Assembly: GCA_018335875.1 (NCBI GenBank) | Contig: JAGXRN010000011.1 | Coordinates: forward strand, 1-60,011 | Source: Dethiobacter sp. | Lineage (GTDB): Bacteria; Bacillota; Dethiobacteria; Dethiobacterales; Dethiobacteraceae | DNA length: 60,011 nt | Direction of reading: 5' to 3' | Shown here: piece by piece, positions 16,293 through 25,500 of the stretch | Position numbering within the stretch: position 1 is the first letter of the stretch | Layout of the letters: each line of letters opens with the position of its first letter | Made by a program: the position numbers and the translations under genes | The notes under the pieces: model-generated | What the model was told of the DNA's origin: nothing | Database searches by the model: none | Seen by the model: only the letters and a program-made list of their open reading frames with translations

Positions 16293-17449
16293 AGATTGAG
16301 CCTGGATATGATTGCTCTTTCGATCCTTTGCAAAGCTTCTTCTAATGTACTCCTGGGGCATGCTAAGTTGAGCCTGATAAATCCTGCGCCGCCGGGACCG
16401 AAGGCATAGCCCTGGTTTAGGAAGACCCCTGCACTCAAAAAGAACTTTTCCAGCTCTTGTGTTTCCATTTTTAATTCCCTGCAGTCTATCCAGGCAAGAT
16501 AGGTCCCCTCCGGTTGGATGACTTTGAGGATGGGAATTTTGTTGTTTAGATATTCTGTAAGGAAGTCCAGGTTGTCCCGGATGTAGATGATTAAAGATTC
16601 AAGCCAGGGCTCGCCGTAGTCATAGGCTGAGTGTACTGCTTCGAGGCCAAAAACATTTGGCCTGGAGTAGCCGGAAACTTCAAGGGCTGTCTTGAAACGT
16701 GAGCGGATTTGCGGATTTGGGATGATGCTAAATGAAGTTTGCAGTCCGGCCAGGTTAAAAGTTTTGGTCGGCCCTGATAAAACAATGGTGTTTTGTGCGA
16801 TGCCGTCTGATACAAGGGGGAGTGGTATGTGCTGACAGCCTTTGTAAACAAGGTCTGCGTGCAGTTCATCAGAAACAACTAAGACATTATTGTCCAGGCA
16901 AATTTCTGCCAGGCGGGCCAGTTCTTCCTTTTCCCAGACCCGCCCCACAGGATTGTGGGGGCTGCAGAGAATGAGAAGTTTGACCCGGGGTTCTTTGATT
17001 TTTTGCTCCAGATCTGCAAAATCCATGTGATATTTCCCCTGTTTGAACTGCAGCTGGTTATATACTGCGTGGCAGCCATTATCGCGGGTAATATTTAAAA
17101 ACGGAGGGTAATTCGGCGCCTGCAGAATAATCCTGTCACCGGGATGGGTGAAGGTTCTGACCAACATGCTCAAGGCAGGTATGGTACCGGGACAGAAGTT
17201 TATCCAATCTTCTTCCACTTGCCAGGAAAAACGTCTTTCCATCCAGCTTTTAATACTCTGAAAAGACGAGCTGCAGCTGCCTGGATAGCCAAAGATACCG
17301 TGTTCCGCTCTCTTCATCAGCGCCTCGATTACCTCGGGCGGAGCTTGGAAATCCATATCAGCCACCCAGAGGGGAAGCATGTCTTCTTTTTCCCACTTTA
17401 GAGATCTGGTATTTCTTCTGTCAATAATCTTGTTGAAGTCGTATGTCAT
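16289..17449 (-). CDS. patB: PatB/MalY-type PLP-dependent C-S lyase
   Basis: A 386-residue fold-type I PLP enzyme. The N-terminus DRRNTRSLKWEKEDMLPLWV and ADMDFQAPPEVIEAL is the hallmark of the MalY/PatB cystathionine beta-lyase family. The PLP lysine is in LSGPTKTFNLAGLQTS, and ILCSPHNPVGRVW is the usual substrate-loop motif. These enzymes cleave cystathionine or related cysteine thioethers to a thiol, pyruvate and ammonia, and some are regulatory. The start has AGGAGG about ten bases upstream. It stands alone, with its own promoter, tail-to-tail with the small membrane protein. Class I aminotransferase activity is possible as an alternative. Confidence 0.88.
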   Translation of the reverse strand: MTYDFNKIIDRRNTRSLKWEKEDMLPLWVADMDFQAPPEVIEALMKRAEHGIFGYPGSCSSSFQSIKSWMERRFSWQVEEDWINFCPGTIPALSMLVRTFTHPGDRIILQAPNYPPFLNITRDNGCHAVYNQLQFKQGKYHMDFADLEQKIKEPRVKLLILCSPHNPVGRVWEKEELARLAEICLDNNVLVVSDELHADLVYKGCQHIPLPLVSDGIAQNTIVLSGPTKTFNLAGLQTSFSIIPNPQIRSRFKTALEVSGYSRPNVFGLEAVHSAYDYGEPWLESLIIYIRDNLDFLTEYLNNKIPILKVIQPEGTYLAWIDCRELKMETQELEKFFLSAGVFLNQGYAFGPGGAGFIRLNLACPRSTLEEALQRIERAIISRLNL

Positions 17450-17486
17450 TGCCTGACCTCCTGTTGTTTGGACACGGTCCTTAAAT

Positions 17487-17515
17487 ATTATATATACAAT
17501 TTTACCACAGTTTAA
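17487..17515 (-). promoter_or_regulatory. Probable sigma-A promoter of the PatB-like gene
   Basis: On the minus strand TTAAAC and a perfect TATAAT are separated by 17 bases, about 38 bases before the start codon. The -35 box is weak. Confidence 0.5.
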
Positions 17516-17607
17516 GAAAATTGGAATGAAAAGAATGGTAACAGCAAACAGCTATTTTTGATGGAACTTATCTTTGACTATCTCCGTCAGAAAACTTCCA
17601 ACTGAAT

Positions 17608-17850
17608 GTGGATAAAGGCGGACAGAGCGAAGGCGGCAAAAACGCCATCGTAGTGGGCGACGCCGCTAAGCTTGAAAATGAAGAGTTTGGTGTTTATGAA
17701 CTGAAGACATTAAACAATGCTGGTGAACCTTTGGAGATTACAAGTGACGCCGACGGCAACCTTTGGCTCTTTGTCGGCACCGATTCAGGCTTTGAAGGCA
17801 AGACTGTCCTCTACTACACCAGCGTCAAAGCTGCTCTGACAGCAAAATAA
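17608..17850 (+). pseudogene. Fragment of a secreted or repeat protein
   Basis: An 80-codon frame from a GTG without a ribosome-binding site. It continues upstream for about 10 codons (SPSENFQLNV) to a stop. It ends DADGNLWLFVGTDSGFEGKT followed by VLYYTSVKAALTAK and a stop, then a strong terminator. The glycine-, asparagine- and aspartate-rich composition suggests the end of an extracellular beta-rich protein. Nothing upstream supplies a signal peptide, so I read it as the 3' remnant of a larger gene. Confidence 0.4.
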
Positions 17851-17886
17851 GAGGTTTAGTAATTCCGTCAGAATGTAAGAAGTGTA

Positions 17887-17915
17887 AGCCCGCAGGGACT
17901 CCCTGCGGGCTTTTT
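17887..17915 (+). terminator. Rho-independent terminator
   Basis: AGCCCGCAGGG pairs perfectly with CCCTGCGGGCT around a three-base loop and is followed by TTTTTAT. It lies 37 bases after the preceding fragment. Confidence 0.92.
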
Positions 17916-17916
17916 A

Positions 17917-18030
17917 TCAGAGCGGGTAGATTACCTGTATCCCGTCTGCCTTTTCAAAAGCACGGTCTGTAGTTATGATATGTCCAATGCCGTAATTTAG
18001 CATTACTGCCAGGTGTACCAGGTCTCTGGC
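17917..18030 (-). pseudogene. C-terminal fragment of a PIN-domain toxin
   Basis: On the minus strand, after an in-frame TAA, 37 codons read ARDLVHLAVMLNYGIGHIIT, then TDRAFEKADGIQVIYPL and a stop. This is the C-terminal third of a PIN/VapC toxin: aRDlvHlA..., a conserved Asp in TTDRAF and the closing hydrophobic strand. The N-terminal two thirds are missing. It is the third PIN remnant in the first 18 kb. Confidence 0.65.
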
Positions 18031-18160
18031 TTATCCCATCATCTCACCTGGCAGCAGGTTTAATGCCTGCGGCGGCGAATATTTAATAACAGGTGCAGGT
18101 AATAAGCGAGCAGAGAATTGCATAAAGCGTTTTAGATAAACTAAACGAGGAGGGTATAAC

Positions 18161-18712
18161 ATGTACTTTTTTCTTGGTGCAATTGTTGTTATTGGATTGT
18201 TTTTTGTGTACAGCTACAACGGCCTGGTGGACCTGCGCCAGCGTGTAAAAAACGCCTGGGCACAGGTGGATGTCCAGCTGAGACGGCGCTACGACCTTAT
18301 TCCCAATCTTGTCAACACAGTCAAAGGCTACGCCACGCACGAGAGGGAAACTTTTGAAAAAGTCACAGAAGCGCGCTCACGCGCCATGGCCGCAGGCACC
18401 GTGCAGGAGCAGGCCGGCGCGGAAAACATGCTTTCAGGCACATTAAAGTCTCTCTTTGCGCTGGCGGAAAACTACCCGCAGCTTAAAGCCGACAGCAACT
18501 TTAAACAGCTGCAGGATGAACTGAGCAACACTGAGGGCAAAATCGCTTTTTCCCGCCAGTTCTACAACGACACTGTGCAGAAATTCAACACCAGAATCCA
18601 GCTCTTCCCCACTGTCCTCATCGCGGGCATGCTCGGCTTTAAAGCCGCCGATTACTTTAACCTTGACGGCGAAGCTGAAGCGCGGCGGCCGGTGGACGTC
18701 AAGTTTGACTGA
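18161..18712 (+). CDS. lemA: LemA family protein
   Basis: A 183-residue protein with one N-terminal membrane helix (about 3-18) and a soluble helical bundle. The conserved LemA segment is present: [20 protein letters not shown] followed by [16 protein letters not shown], and later the [18 protein letters not shown] motif. LemA proteins are membrane-anchored with the bulk probably outside; their biochemical role is unknown. GAGGAGG precedes the ATG. The gene is followed four bases later by the DUF2207 gene, a pairing that is very common and suggests a shared membrane complex. Confidence 0.92.
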   Translation: MYFFLGAIVVIGLFFVYSYNGLVDLRQRVKNAWAQVDVQLRRRYDLIPNLVNTVKGYATHERETFEKVTEARSRAMAAGTVQEQAGAENMLSGTLKSLFALAENYPQLKADSNFKQLQDELSNTEGKIAFSRQFYNDTVQKFNTRIQLFPTVLIAGMLGFKAADYFNLDGEAEARRPVDVKFD

Positions 18713-18716
18713 CACC

Positions 18717-20552
18717 ATGAAGAGGATGCGTTTTTACAGCTGCTTTGTCTTTACCCTGGCCTTGCTTTTTCTTCTTTTATTTCCCGCACAGGCAGAGGCC
18801 AGGTCGTATTTCTTCCCATCGGTGCTGATTGAAGCAGAGGTGCTGGGGGACGGCTCCATGGCGGTGACAGAACACCGCACGACCACATTTCAGGGCTCAT
18901 ATCTCGGCCTGAATTACTGGATACTGACACAGCAGCCCACCCGCATCAGGAATATGTCTGTGGAAGAAAACGGCATACCCTATGACTTCAACCCCGGTGA
19001 AACTGAGGGCCCTACCGGCACCTTCTATATCGTGGAAAAGCCGGGCCGTTTCTTTGTGGATTGGAGCTTTGAGGCCACCAATGAGACGCGTACGTTTACG
19101 CTGCGCTACATTGTGGAAAATGTGGTCATGGTCCACGATGACGTTGCCGAGCTCTACTTCCAGTTTGTCGGTGACGACTGGGAAACACGCAGCGACAACG
19201 TGCTGGTGCGCCTGAAGCTCCCGTCCGGCGTAAACAGGGATGACATCCGCGCCTGGGGGCACGGCCCGCTGCATGGCGATGTCCGCATCCACAACGACGC
19301 TACAATCACCTGGGAAATCAGCCCGCTGCCGGCTTATACTTTCCTTGAAGGCCGCGTCACCTTCCCCCCGTCCCTGGTGCCAAATGCCACTCATAAGACC
19401 GGGCGCACCGCCCTGCCTGAAATCCTGGCACAAGAGCAGGCACTGGCCGACCGGGCCAACCGTGAGCGGCGCGCCTCTGTCTTCCTTTGGCTCGGCGCCG
19501 CCTTTATTCTCCTTGGCAGCATTGTCCTGGCATTTTTTATCTGGCTGCGCTACGGTAAAGAACATACTCCTTCTTTTGACGGCGATTACTTCCGGGAGCT
19601 GCCCGCCAACTATACCCCGGCGGAACTTGGCGTACTCTGGCGCTTCGGCAAGCCGGCAGCAGTGGACCTAACAGCCACACTGGTTGATTTGGCACGCAAA
19701 GGCTACCTGCGCCTGGAAGAAGTCACCCCGGAAAAAAGAAGCATCTTTGGCGGCAAGAAGCAGGATTACCTTGTCACCCGCTTAAAGAAAGATGATAATC
19801 TCCTGGAGCACGAACAAAAGCTTCTTAATTTTCTCTTTATCCGGGCCTCCCTGGGCAAGGAGGAGCTTACTTTTGACGAACTGGAGCGTTACACAAAAAA
19901 CAACCAGAGGCAGTTTTTCACCTTCTGGCAGGACTGGCAAGCGACTCTTTCCGCCCGTGGTGCAACAACGCTGGACTTTTTCGACCACGATGTGAGCACA
20001 GGTAAAGGAATCGCCATTGGTCTTGGCGTAATTATGCTCCCCTTGGGTTTTTTCACCGCCAATGTCCTTACCCCGGCCCTTTTAATTGGCGGCCTGATTT
20101 TAATTGTAACCGGCCTTGTGCTGCGGCGCCGCTCGCAAAGAGGTGTGGATGACTTTGTGCGCTGGCGTGCTTTCAGGCGCTTTCTGCTTCATTTTTCCGA
20201 GATGCAGCGCCATGAAATACCTTCACTTGTTATCTGGGAGCATTACCTGGTCTACGCCATCACCCTTGGTGTGGCCAAAGAGGTAATCAAACAGCTGCAG
20301 CTTGTCTATCCGCAAATGGAAAGCGGCGGGCACCGTTTTGGCGGCGGCTGGTGGTATGTCCACGGCGCACGCAGCCCGGCAGCCTTTAGCACCATGACTG
20401 ACAGCTTTGACAGCTTTACCGGTCAAATCAGCCAATCTCTGCGTACCGCCACCAGCTCACAGTCATCGGGCTCCGGCCGCGGCGGCGGCTTCTCCGGCGG
20501 CGGCCGCGGTGGAGGAGGAGGTTTTGGCGGTGGAGGGGGCCGCGCCCGCTAA
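18717..20552 (+). CDS. DUF2207 membrane protein with glycine-rich tail
   Basis: About 611 residues. A signal peptide (FTLALLFLLLFPAQAEA) is followed by a large extracytoplasmic DUF2207 domain (residues about 25-230), a membrane helix (WLGAAFILLGSIVLAFFIWL), a cytoplasmic region, a further hydrophobic pair (about 430-475) and a glycine-rich C-terminus composed mostly of GGG and RGG units. The last feature is usual in the family and is of unknown role. The ATG at 18717 follows the lemA stop by four bases; there is no separate ribosome-binding site, so translation is probably coupled. An in-frame start at 18663 within lemA would remove the signal peptide from the N-terminus and is rejected. Confidence 0.88.
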   Translation: MKRMRFYSCFVFTLALLFLLLFPAQAEARSYFFPSVLIEAEVLGDGSMAVTEHRTTTFQGSYLGLNYWILTQQPTRIRNMSVEENGIPYDFNPGETEGPTGTFYIVEKPGRFFVDWSFEATNETRTFTLRYIVENVVMVHDDVAELYFQFVGDDWETRSDNVLVRLKLPSGVNRDDIRAWGHGPLHGDVRIHNDATITWEISPLPAYTFLEGRVTFPPSLVPNATHKTGRTALPEILAQEQALADRANRERRASVFLWLGAAFILLGSIVLAFFIWLRYGKEHTPSFDGDYFRELPANYTPAELGVLWRFGKPAAVDLTATLVDLARKGYLRLEEVTPEKRSIFGGKKQDYLVTRLKKDDNLLEHEQKLLNFLFIRASLGKEELTFDELERYTKNNQRQFFTFWQDWQATLSARGATTLDFFDHDVSTGKGIAIGLGVIMLPLGFFTANVLTPALLIGGLILIVTGLVLRRRSQRGVDDFVRWRAFRRFLLHFSEMQRHEIPSLVIWEHYLVYAITLGVAKEVIKQLQLVYPQMESGGHRFGGGWWYVHGARSPAAFSTMTDSFDSFTGQISQSLRTATSSQSSGSGRGGGFSGGGRGGGGGFGGGGGRAR

Positions 20553-20573
20553 AGAAAAGATAAAAGTATAAGA

Positions 20574-20600
20574 CAGGGCTGGCCGAGATGGCCAGCCCTG
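20574..20600. terminator. Bidirectional terminator between convergent genes
   Basis: A perfect 11-bp stem, CAGGGCTGGCC with GGCCAGCCCTG, and a five-base loop, flanked by T-rich sequence on both strands. It ends both the LemA/DUF2207 operon and the minus-strand sulfite-reductase-like operon. Confidence 0.85.
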
Positions 20601-20602
20601 AT

Positions 20603-21229
20603 TTATTCTGTTTCTTGTATGGCCTGCCTGAGGTGGTCGAGCCCCAGACGCAAGATGAGGGAAGAGAAACGCTCGTTGGGATTGCGCTCTGACAAATAGT
20701 AGGCTATGCAGGCGTCCAGGATGCGCAGGCCTTCGGCTAAAGGCACCAGGTCGGTTAGCGGGCGCGCCAGGGTAGGACGGCGGCCAAGGCGCCCGCCGAC
20801 CAGGACTTTAACGCCCTGCAGCGCCGGTACAAGTGTACCTGTGGGGCACGCTCTGATGCAAAGCCCGCACTCAAGGCACTGCTCGCGGTCGATGACAGGC
20901 CCCTGTTCCAGTGTGATGGCACGGTCCGGGCATACTTTCACACAGGCCCCGCAATCCGAGCAGGCCTCGTCGGAGACGCGGGGACGGGTGCCTGCCACGA
21001 TGGCGAAATCGCGGATTTGCGGCTCCGAGCAGCAGTTGGGGCAGCCGGCTGCAGCAGCACGAAACTTATGGTGAATCAGGACCGGGCCGGAGTGCACCTG
21101 GCGGTCAAGGCCAGAGGCTTCCAGGCAGTCGTCAAATTGTTTGATCTCCTCCGGGCTTTTAAACTGGGACTTGCGGCATCCCTGAGAGGCTCTGCACACG
21201 CGAAATTCCCATAAACGTCCTTGTTCCAT
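20603..21229 (-). CDS. Half-size siroheme/4Fe-4S protein with ferredoxin domain
   Basis: A 208-residue protein that matches only the C-terminal half of sulfite/nitrite reductases. The ligands for the coupled [4Fe-4S]-siroheme centre are kept: CRASQGC (C-x5-C, about 12-18) and CPNCC (C-x3-C). A two-cluster ferredoxin insert follows: CSDCGACVKVCP and CLECGLCIRACP. The C-terminal segment with GRLGRRPTLA is also typical. The N-terminal substrate-funnel half is absent, as in small clostridial sulfite-reductase-like proteins of unknown substrate. It starts ten bases after the selenocysteine DsbA-like gene, so the two are probably one operon involved in sulfur or thiol redox. The exact reaction is not known. 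Confidence 0.8.
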   Translation of the reverse strand: MEQGRLWEFRVCRASQGCRKSQFKSPEEIKQFDDCLEASGLDRQVHSGPVLIHHKFRAAAAGCPNCCSEPQIRDFAIVAGTRPRVSDEACSDCGACVKVCPDRAITLEQGPVIDREQCLECGLCIRACPTGTLVPALQGVKVLVGGRLGRRPTLARPLTDLVPLAEGLRILDACIAYYLSERNPNERFSSLILRLGLDHLRQAIQETE

Positions 21230-21239
21230 GTTTAGGTGA

Positions 21240-21839
21240 TCATTCTTTCTCTATTTTTTTTATTATGTCCTGAAATACTTTGTAAGGCTGCGCCCCGATA
21301 ATTTGATACTTGTCATTGATAATAAAAGTGGGTACTGCAGTAGCATTTTCTTGCTGCGCAGCAGCGGTATTTTCCAGTAGCCGCTTTTCCAGGTCTGAAT
21401 CATGCCAGGCCTGTTCACAATCTTTTTGTGATAGGCCTGATTTTTCAGCTAACTGCATTAAAATTTCCCGGTCGCCAATGTCCCTGCCATCCTCAAAGTA
21501 AGCCTGGAACAGGGTCTTGTGCAGAGTATCAAAGCTGCCGGTTGCTTTGGCATACTCGCTGAGTAATAAGGCAAGGCGCGAGTTTGACGATATGTCTCTC
21601 TTAGAAAATTTAATTCCATAGTCTTTCCCCGATTCATTGAGGCGTTTATAGAGCTCTCGACGTGTATCTTCGGAATAGACTTGAGACAAATTTCGGCCCT
21701 GTGGCGGTGTTTCAGGATGAATTTCCAGGCTGATCCATTCTTCTTTGATACTGAATTCATCTTTCAGTTTGTCGACAATACCTTTGCCGATATAGCAGAA
21801 TGGTCATATATAGTCTGAGTAGATCTTTACCTTTAACAT
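21240..21839 (-). CDS. DsbA/FrnE-like thiol oxidoreductase, predicted selenoprotein
   Basis: The gene starts at ATG 21839 after GGAGGTG and runs 199 codons with one in-frame TGA at codon 12 (21804-21806). The product reads MLKVKIYSDYI, TGA, then PFCYIGKGIVDKLK. FrnE/DsbA-family proteins have CPFCYIGK at this place, so the TGA replaces exactly the first active-site cysteine (U12-P-F-C15). The rest is collinear with the family through the helical insert (ALLLSEYAKATGS, LFQAYFEDGRDIGDREILMQ) to the cis-Pro segment VPTFIINDKYQIIGAQP. Automatic calling would start at an internal TTG and lose the active site. A hairpin suited to a bacterial SECIS follows the TGA. A Cys-to-stop mutation is the alternative, but a second such gene in this window and intact downstream coding argue for selenocysteine. 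Confidence 0.88.
21778..21793 (-). promoter_or_regulatory. Candidate bacterial SECIS hairpin of the DsbA-like gene
   Basis: On the coding strand, 11 bases after the TGA, ATATC pairs with GGTAT (one G-U pair) around the loop GGCAAA. The loop starts 16 bases after the TGA and begins with G, which fits the known bacterial SECIS rules (loop 16-37 bases downstream, G in the first two positions). The stem is only five pairs, so folding should be tested. Confidence 0.5.
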
Positions 21840-22077
21840 ACCATCACCTCCAGATGTTTTGACACCCTGCATAATTCTATATGCTTTATTTGACACTAAT
21901 CATCGTCTCCCTTCCAGGCTGTAAAAAATACACCGTACTAAAAATATCTATGCTACCGCTGCCTGCTATTAGTTTACCTCCCCATGCTGCAAAGAAACTG
22001 CCCGGGGAACAGACTTATCTCCGTCTTGGGACTGATTTTTGATTTAAATCAGACCAGGCCCTTGATGAACCTCTGCC

Positions 22078-22497
22078 TTAATTCTGTTTATATAGCAGGT
22101 CTTTTTCTTTGTCAAATAAATATGCGCCGAGAATCTTATACGCCGAAGAATCAACCAAATCCCAGTTGTTTATATAAGCCATATTGTTAATGTAAAAATC
22201 GACCAGCCTTTTCTTTTCCTCTTCCCCTGCTCTTTCGAACTTGGAAGCCAAAATAAACAATGCTGTGAGCCTGTGTTCATGGATAAAATCAGATAACAAT
22301 TCCTGCAGTTCAGGCAAAGGTATGCTTTTATAATACTTGCTTGCAATTTTGCGCTGGTTTGGCACAGTGACGCCGATAAAGCTGTCTCCCTCTGCATAAT
22401 CGCCCGTACCCGTCTTGAAAAACTTCTGCAGGAGATCCGCTTTGGCAGGATCGGCAAGCTTTGTTAATTCATTTTTTATTAGCCCTGCATATTTCAT
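22078..22497 (-). pseudogene. alkD-type DNA glycosylase, C-terminally truncated
   Basis: The 139 residues match the N-terminal half of AlkD-family HEAT-repeat DNA glycosylases: GDSFIGVTVPNQRKIASKYY and INNWDLVDSSAYKILGAYLF, which contains the conserved W and D of the DNA-binding cleft. Full-length members have about 220-240 residues; here a TAA follows LLYKQN, and the region with the conserved Arg and the remaining repeats is not found downstream in any frame I checked. The enzyme removes alkylated bases in intact form. The start ATG has AGG further upstream but no strong site. Most likely decayed. Confidence 0.7.
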
Positions 22498-22594
22498 ATC
22501 CTCACCTCACTTTGGCAAATCAGGTTCAACTACACAACAACGCCCAAGCAAACGAAGAAGCTTTAAAAGCCGTTAATCCGAGCCCGCATTTCCT

Positions 22595-25500
22595 TTACCA
22601 GGTGCAGCGTATAAAGTCCAGGGTGTCAAGGAAAAACAGTCCGCACAGCACTACTTTTTCGCCGCTAATCTCTTCCCAGCGCCGGGCGTATTCACTTACC
22701 TGCGGGCTGTAGTAGCGTGCCAGCTGCCCCAGATGCCCGGCATCCCTTACCGAGTCGGTCTTGTAATCAAGCAGCACCCAGCCATTTTCCCCGCGGAAAG
22801 CCAGGTCAATGACGCCGGTAAGGTAGGTGTTTTGCACGTAGATGCCAAAAGGCGCCTCAACCAGCAGCTCCGGGGAAGCCATGGCGCGCTGCCAGAGCTC
22901 TGTCTGCTGTATCTTTTCCAGGAGGCCAATGACGGACTCTTTTTCATTTTGGGGACGTCCTTCCTGGCTAAGGATGGCAGGAATAAGCTCGTTTAGATCA
23001 GCGCTGCCTTTCTCTTTGGCCAGTACCTCCAGCGCACGGTGAATGACATTGCCAAAGGATGCTCCTTTGCCGGTGTGGAAACGCTCAGGCGCTTCTTCTG
23101 CTTTGGAGAGGTCAGTCACTGATATCTTATGGTAGGTGGGGGCGGCCAGACAGTCAAGCTCCTCCTGGATGCGGGCAGTGGCTGTAAGTAGAAGCTCCGG
23201 CGTAACCGGCTCTGAGCACGGATGAGCCTGTAGGGGGCAAACGTCCGGCTTTTCCAGTATTTCAGCCCCGTCCAGAAAGGCCTCAAGCTGCTGCCAGGGT
23301 GAAAGTTCAGCTTTGGTGGGGTAAGTGCTGACAACCAGCATATTTTTGGCCCGGGTGGAAGCGACGTACAGGAGGCGTATCTCTTCGGCGTCGCGGTAGC
23401 GGGCCTCTTCTACTTTGTGGGCTTCCCACTCCGGGTGCTCTGCCAGGGGTTCTGACTGGTACTTGCTAACCTTACAGATTTGCAGATATCCTTCAGGCGT
23501 ATATCCTTTACGCCTGACGTGGAGGTCGGGCTCGCGCTCTACCTTCTTCGACGGGTTGGCAAGGATAACTATGGGCGCTTCCAGTCCTTTGGCCTTGTGC
23601 AGGTTCATAATGCGCACACCGGGTGAAGTGCCGGCGCTGATGTCCAGTTCTTCCTCCAAACCGGAGTCCAAAAGCTGAATAAAATAATCTACCATGTCTG
23701 CAAAACCCGCCTCGCCGCCTGCTTCACGGCCGCGGATAAGTTCGATTAGCTGCAGGATGTAGCCGGCGCGGCCTTTGCCCATACTGCCGGAGAGAGCAAA
23801 GGGTAAAAGGCCAAGGTCAGTGGTTATATTCTCAAGGGCTGCGCTTGGAGTAAGCTCCCTCGACCAGCTAAAATAGAGGCGAAGTTTCTCCAGCACGGGA
23901 GCAAAGGCTGTTTTTATTTCAGCAGGGGCATCCCCCGGCAGGTTGGCATGAACTGAAAATATACCGCCGGCGCGGCGAAAGCTAAAGAGCTGGTCGTCGC
24001 TCAGGCCAAAGAAGAGGCCGCGCAGAGCCGCCACCAGGGGCACGGGATTGTCGGGGTCGGCCAGGGCCTGCAGAAGGAAAAGAAGCTCGTTTAGTTCCCG
24101 GGACTCGGAGATGTCACTGCCCCCAGAGAGAGTGAATGCTACCCCGTATTTCTCCAGGGCGCGGGCGTAGTGCGCCATTTTTGACTTGTAGCGCACAAGG
24201 ATCATAAAGTCAGCAGGAAGAGGTGCAGCCGTAAGCCCTGCCTCCAGTTCCTCACGGCTGCGGTCAAGCCTTTCGCCGCCGTCGAGGCAGTGGCGGACCC
24301 AGGCGGCGATGGTCTCGGCATCCTCGGCTACAATCTCCTCCTGCCTGTTCTTGTAGGCGGGTGAAATCACAATTTTCCGCACACCTGAAAGTGTTCCCTG
24401 ACTGTTTTCCCTGAAAGGCGCCATGGGTATGGGGCCGGCCTGGTAAGGCGCCGGGTGCTGTGGGAAAAGGGTGTCAAAGGCCGGGTTTACCCAGTTTATG
24501 AGCGCCGGCAGGGAACGAAAGTTGGCAGTGAGGTGGAGCACTTCACCGCCTGCTGCTTTTATTTGCTCTCTGACACGGGTGTAGGTATCAATATCGGCGC
24601 GGCGGAAGCGGTAGATTGACTGCTTGGGGTCGCCCACCACAAAGAGTGCGCCGGGGCGGGGAATGAGCTTTGTCCAGTCCTTTTCATTGATATCAGTGCA
24701 GGACAGGAACATCATTACCTGCGCCTGAATGGGGTCTGTGTCCTGGAACTCGTCCACAAGCAGGTGGGTGAAGCGCTGCTGGAAATAGGCGCGGACTTCC
24801 AGGTTGTTTTTAAGGAGTTCTGCAGTCTCCATCAGGAGGTCCTGGAAGTTGACTCTGCTTTCACGCTTCCGCTGCAAAGCATAGTGGTCAGCTGCGGGAA
24901 GCAGAAATTCAAGCAGCCGGTGGTAGCGATACTCCCGCCAGCTTAAAAGGACGGGCCTGGCAGTATTGTCCCGGAAAGAGAGGAAAAGGGCGTTGATTTG
25001 CTGGGCTGTGTTTTTATCAGGCCATTTTTTTAGTGTAGGTTTGGGGCTCTTGTTAAGGAGGCCAAGCAGCCGCAGGAGGACACGGTCCTCATCAAGGTTA
25101 AATATCCTCCGCCAGCGCAGGGCTTGTCTCAGCAGGCGCTGCAGGCCGTCAAATCCGCCGTCGGGCATATCATATGGGAGCGCAGCCTCAGCCACAGCAA
25201 GCAGTTTTTTAATCTCTTTTCTTGCAGCGTTAAGCTCGGGGTAAGGTGTGGGTGCCGAGGGGAAAGTGACGTCGGGGTAGAGGGATACTTTGTAATAAGC
25301 TTGTTTCATGTCGTTTGGCCCTATGTCAAGCTTCTTTACTGCTGCGAGCAGTGCAGGGTTGTTGAGACGAACGTCAAGCAGGAATTCCTCCCAGGCGGAC
25401 TCCATCAGGAGCTGTTCCTCGAGCCCTTCAATTTCAGTGAAGTCGGGAGGCAGGCCCGCTTCCACGGGGCGTTCGCGCAGGAGCCGCGAACAGAAGGAGT

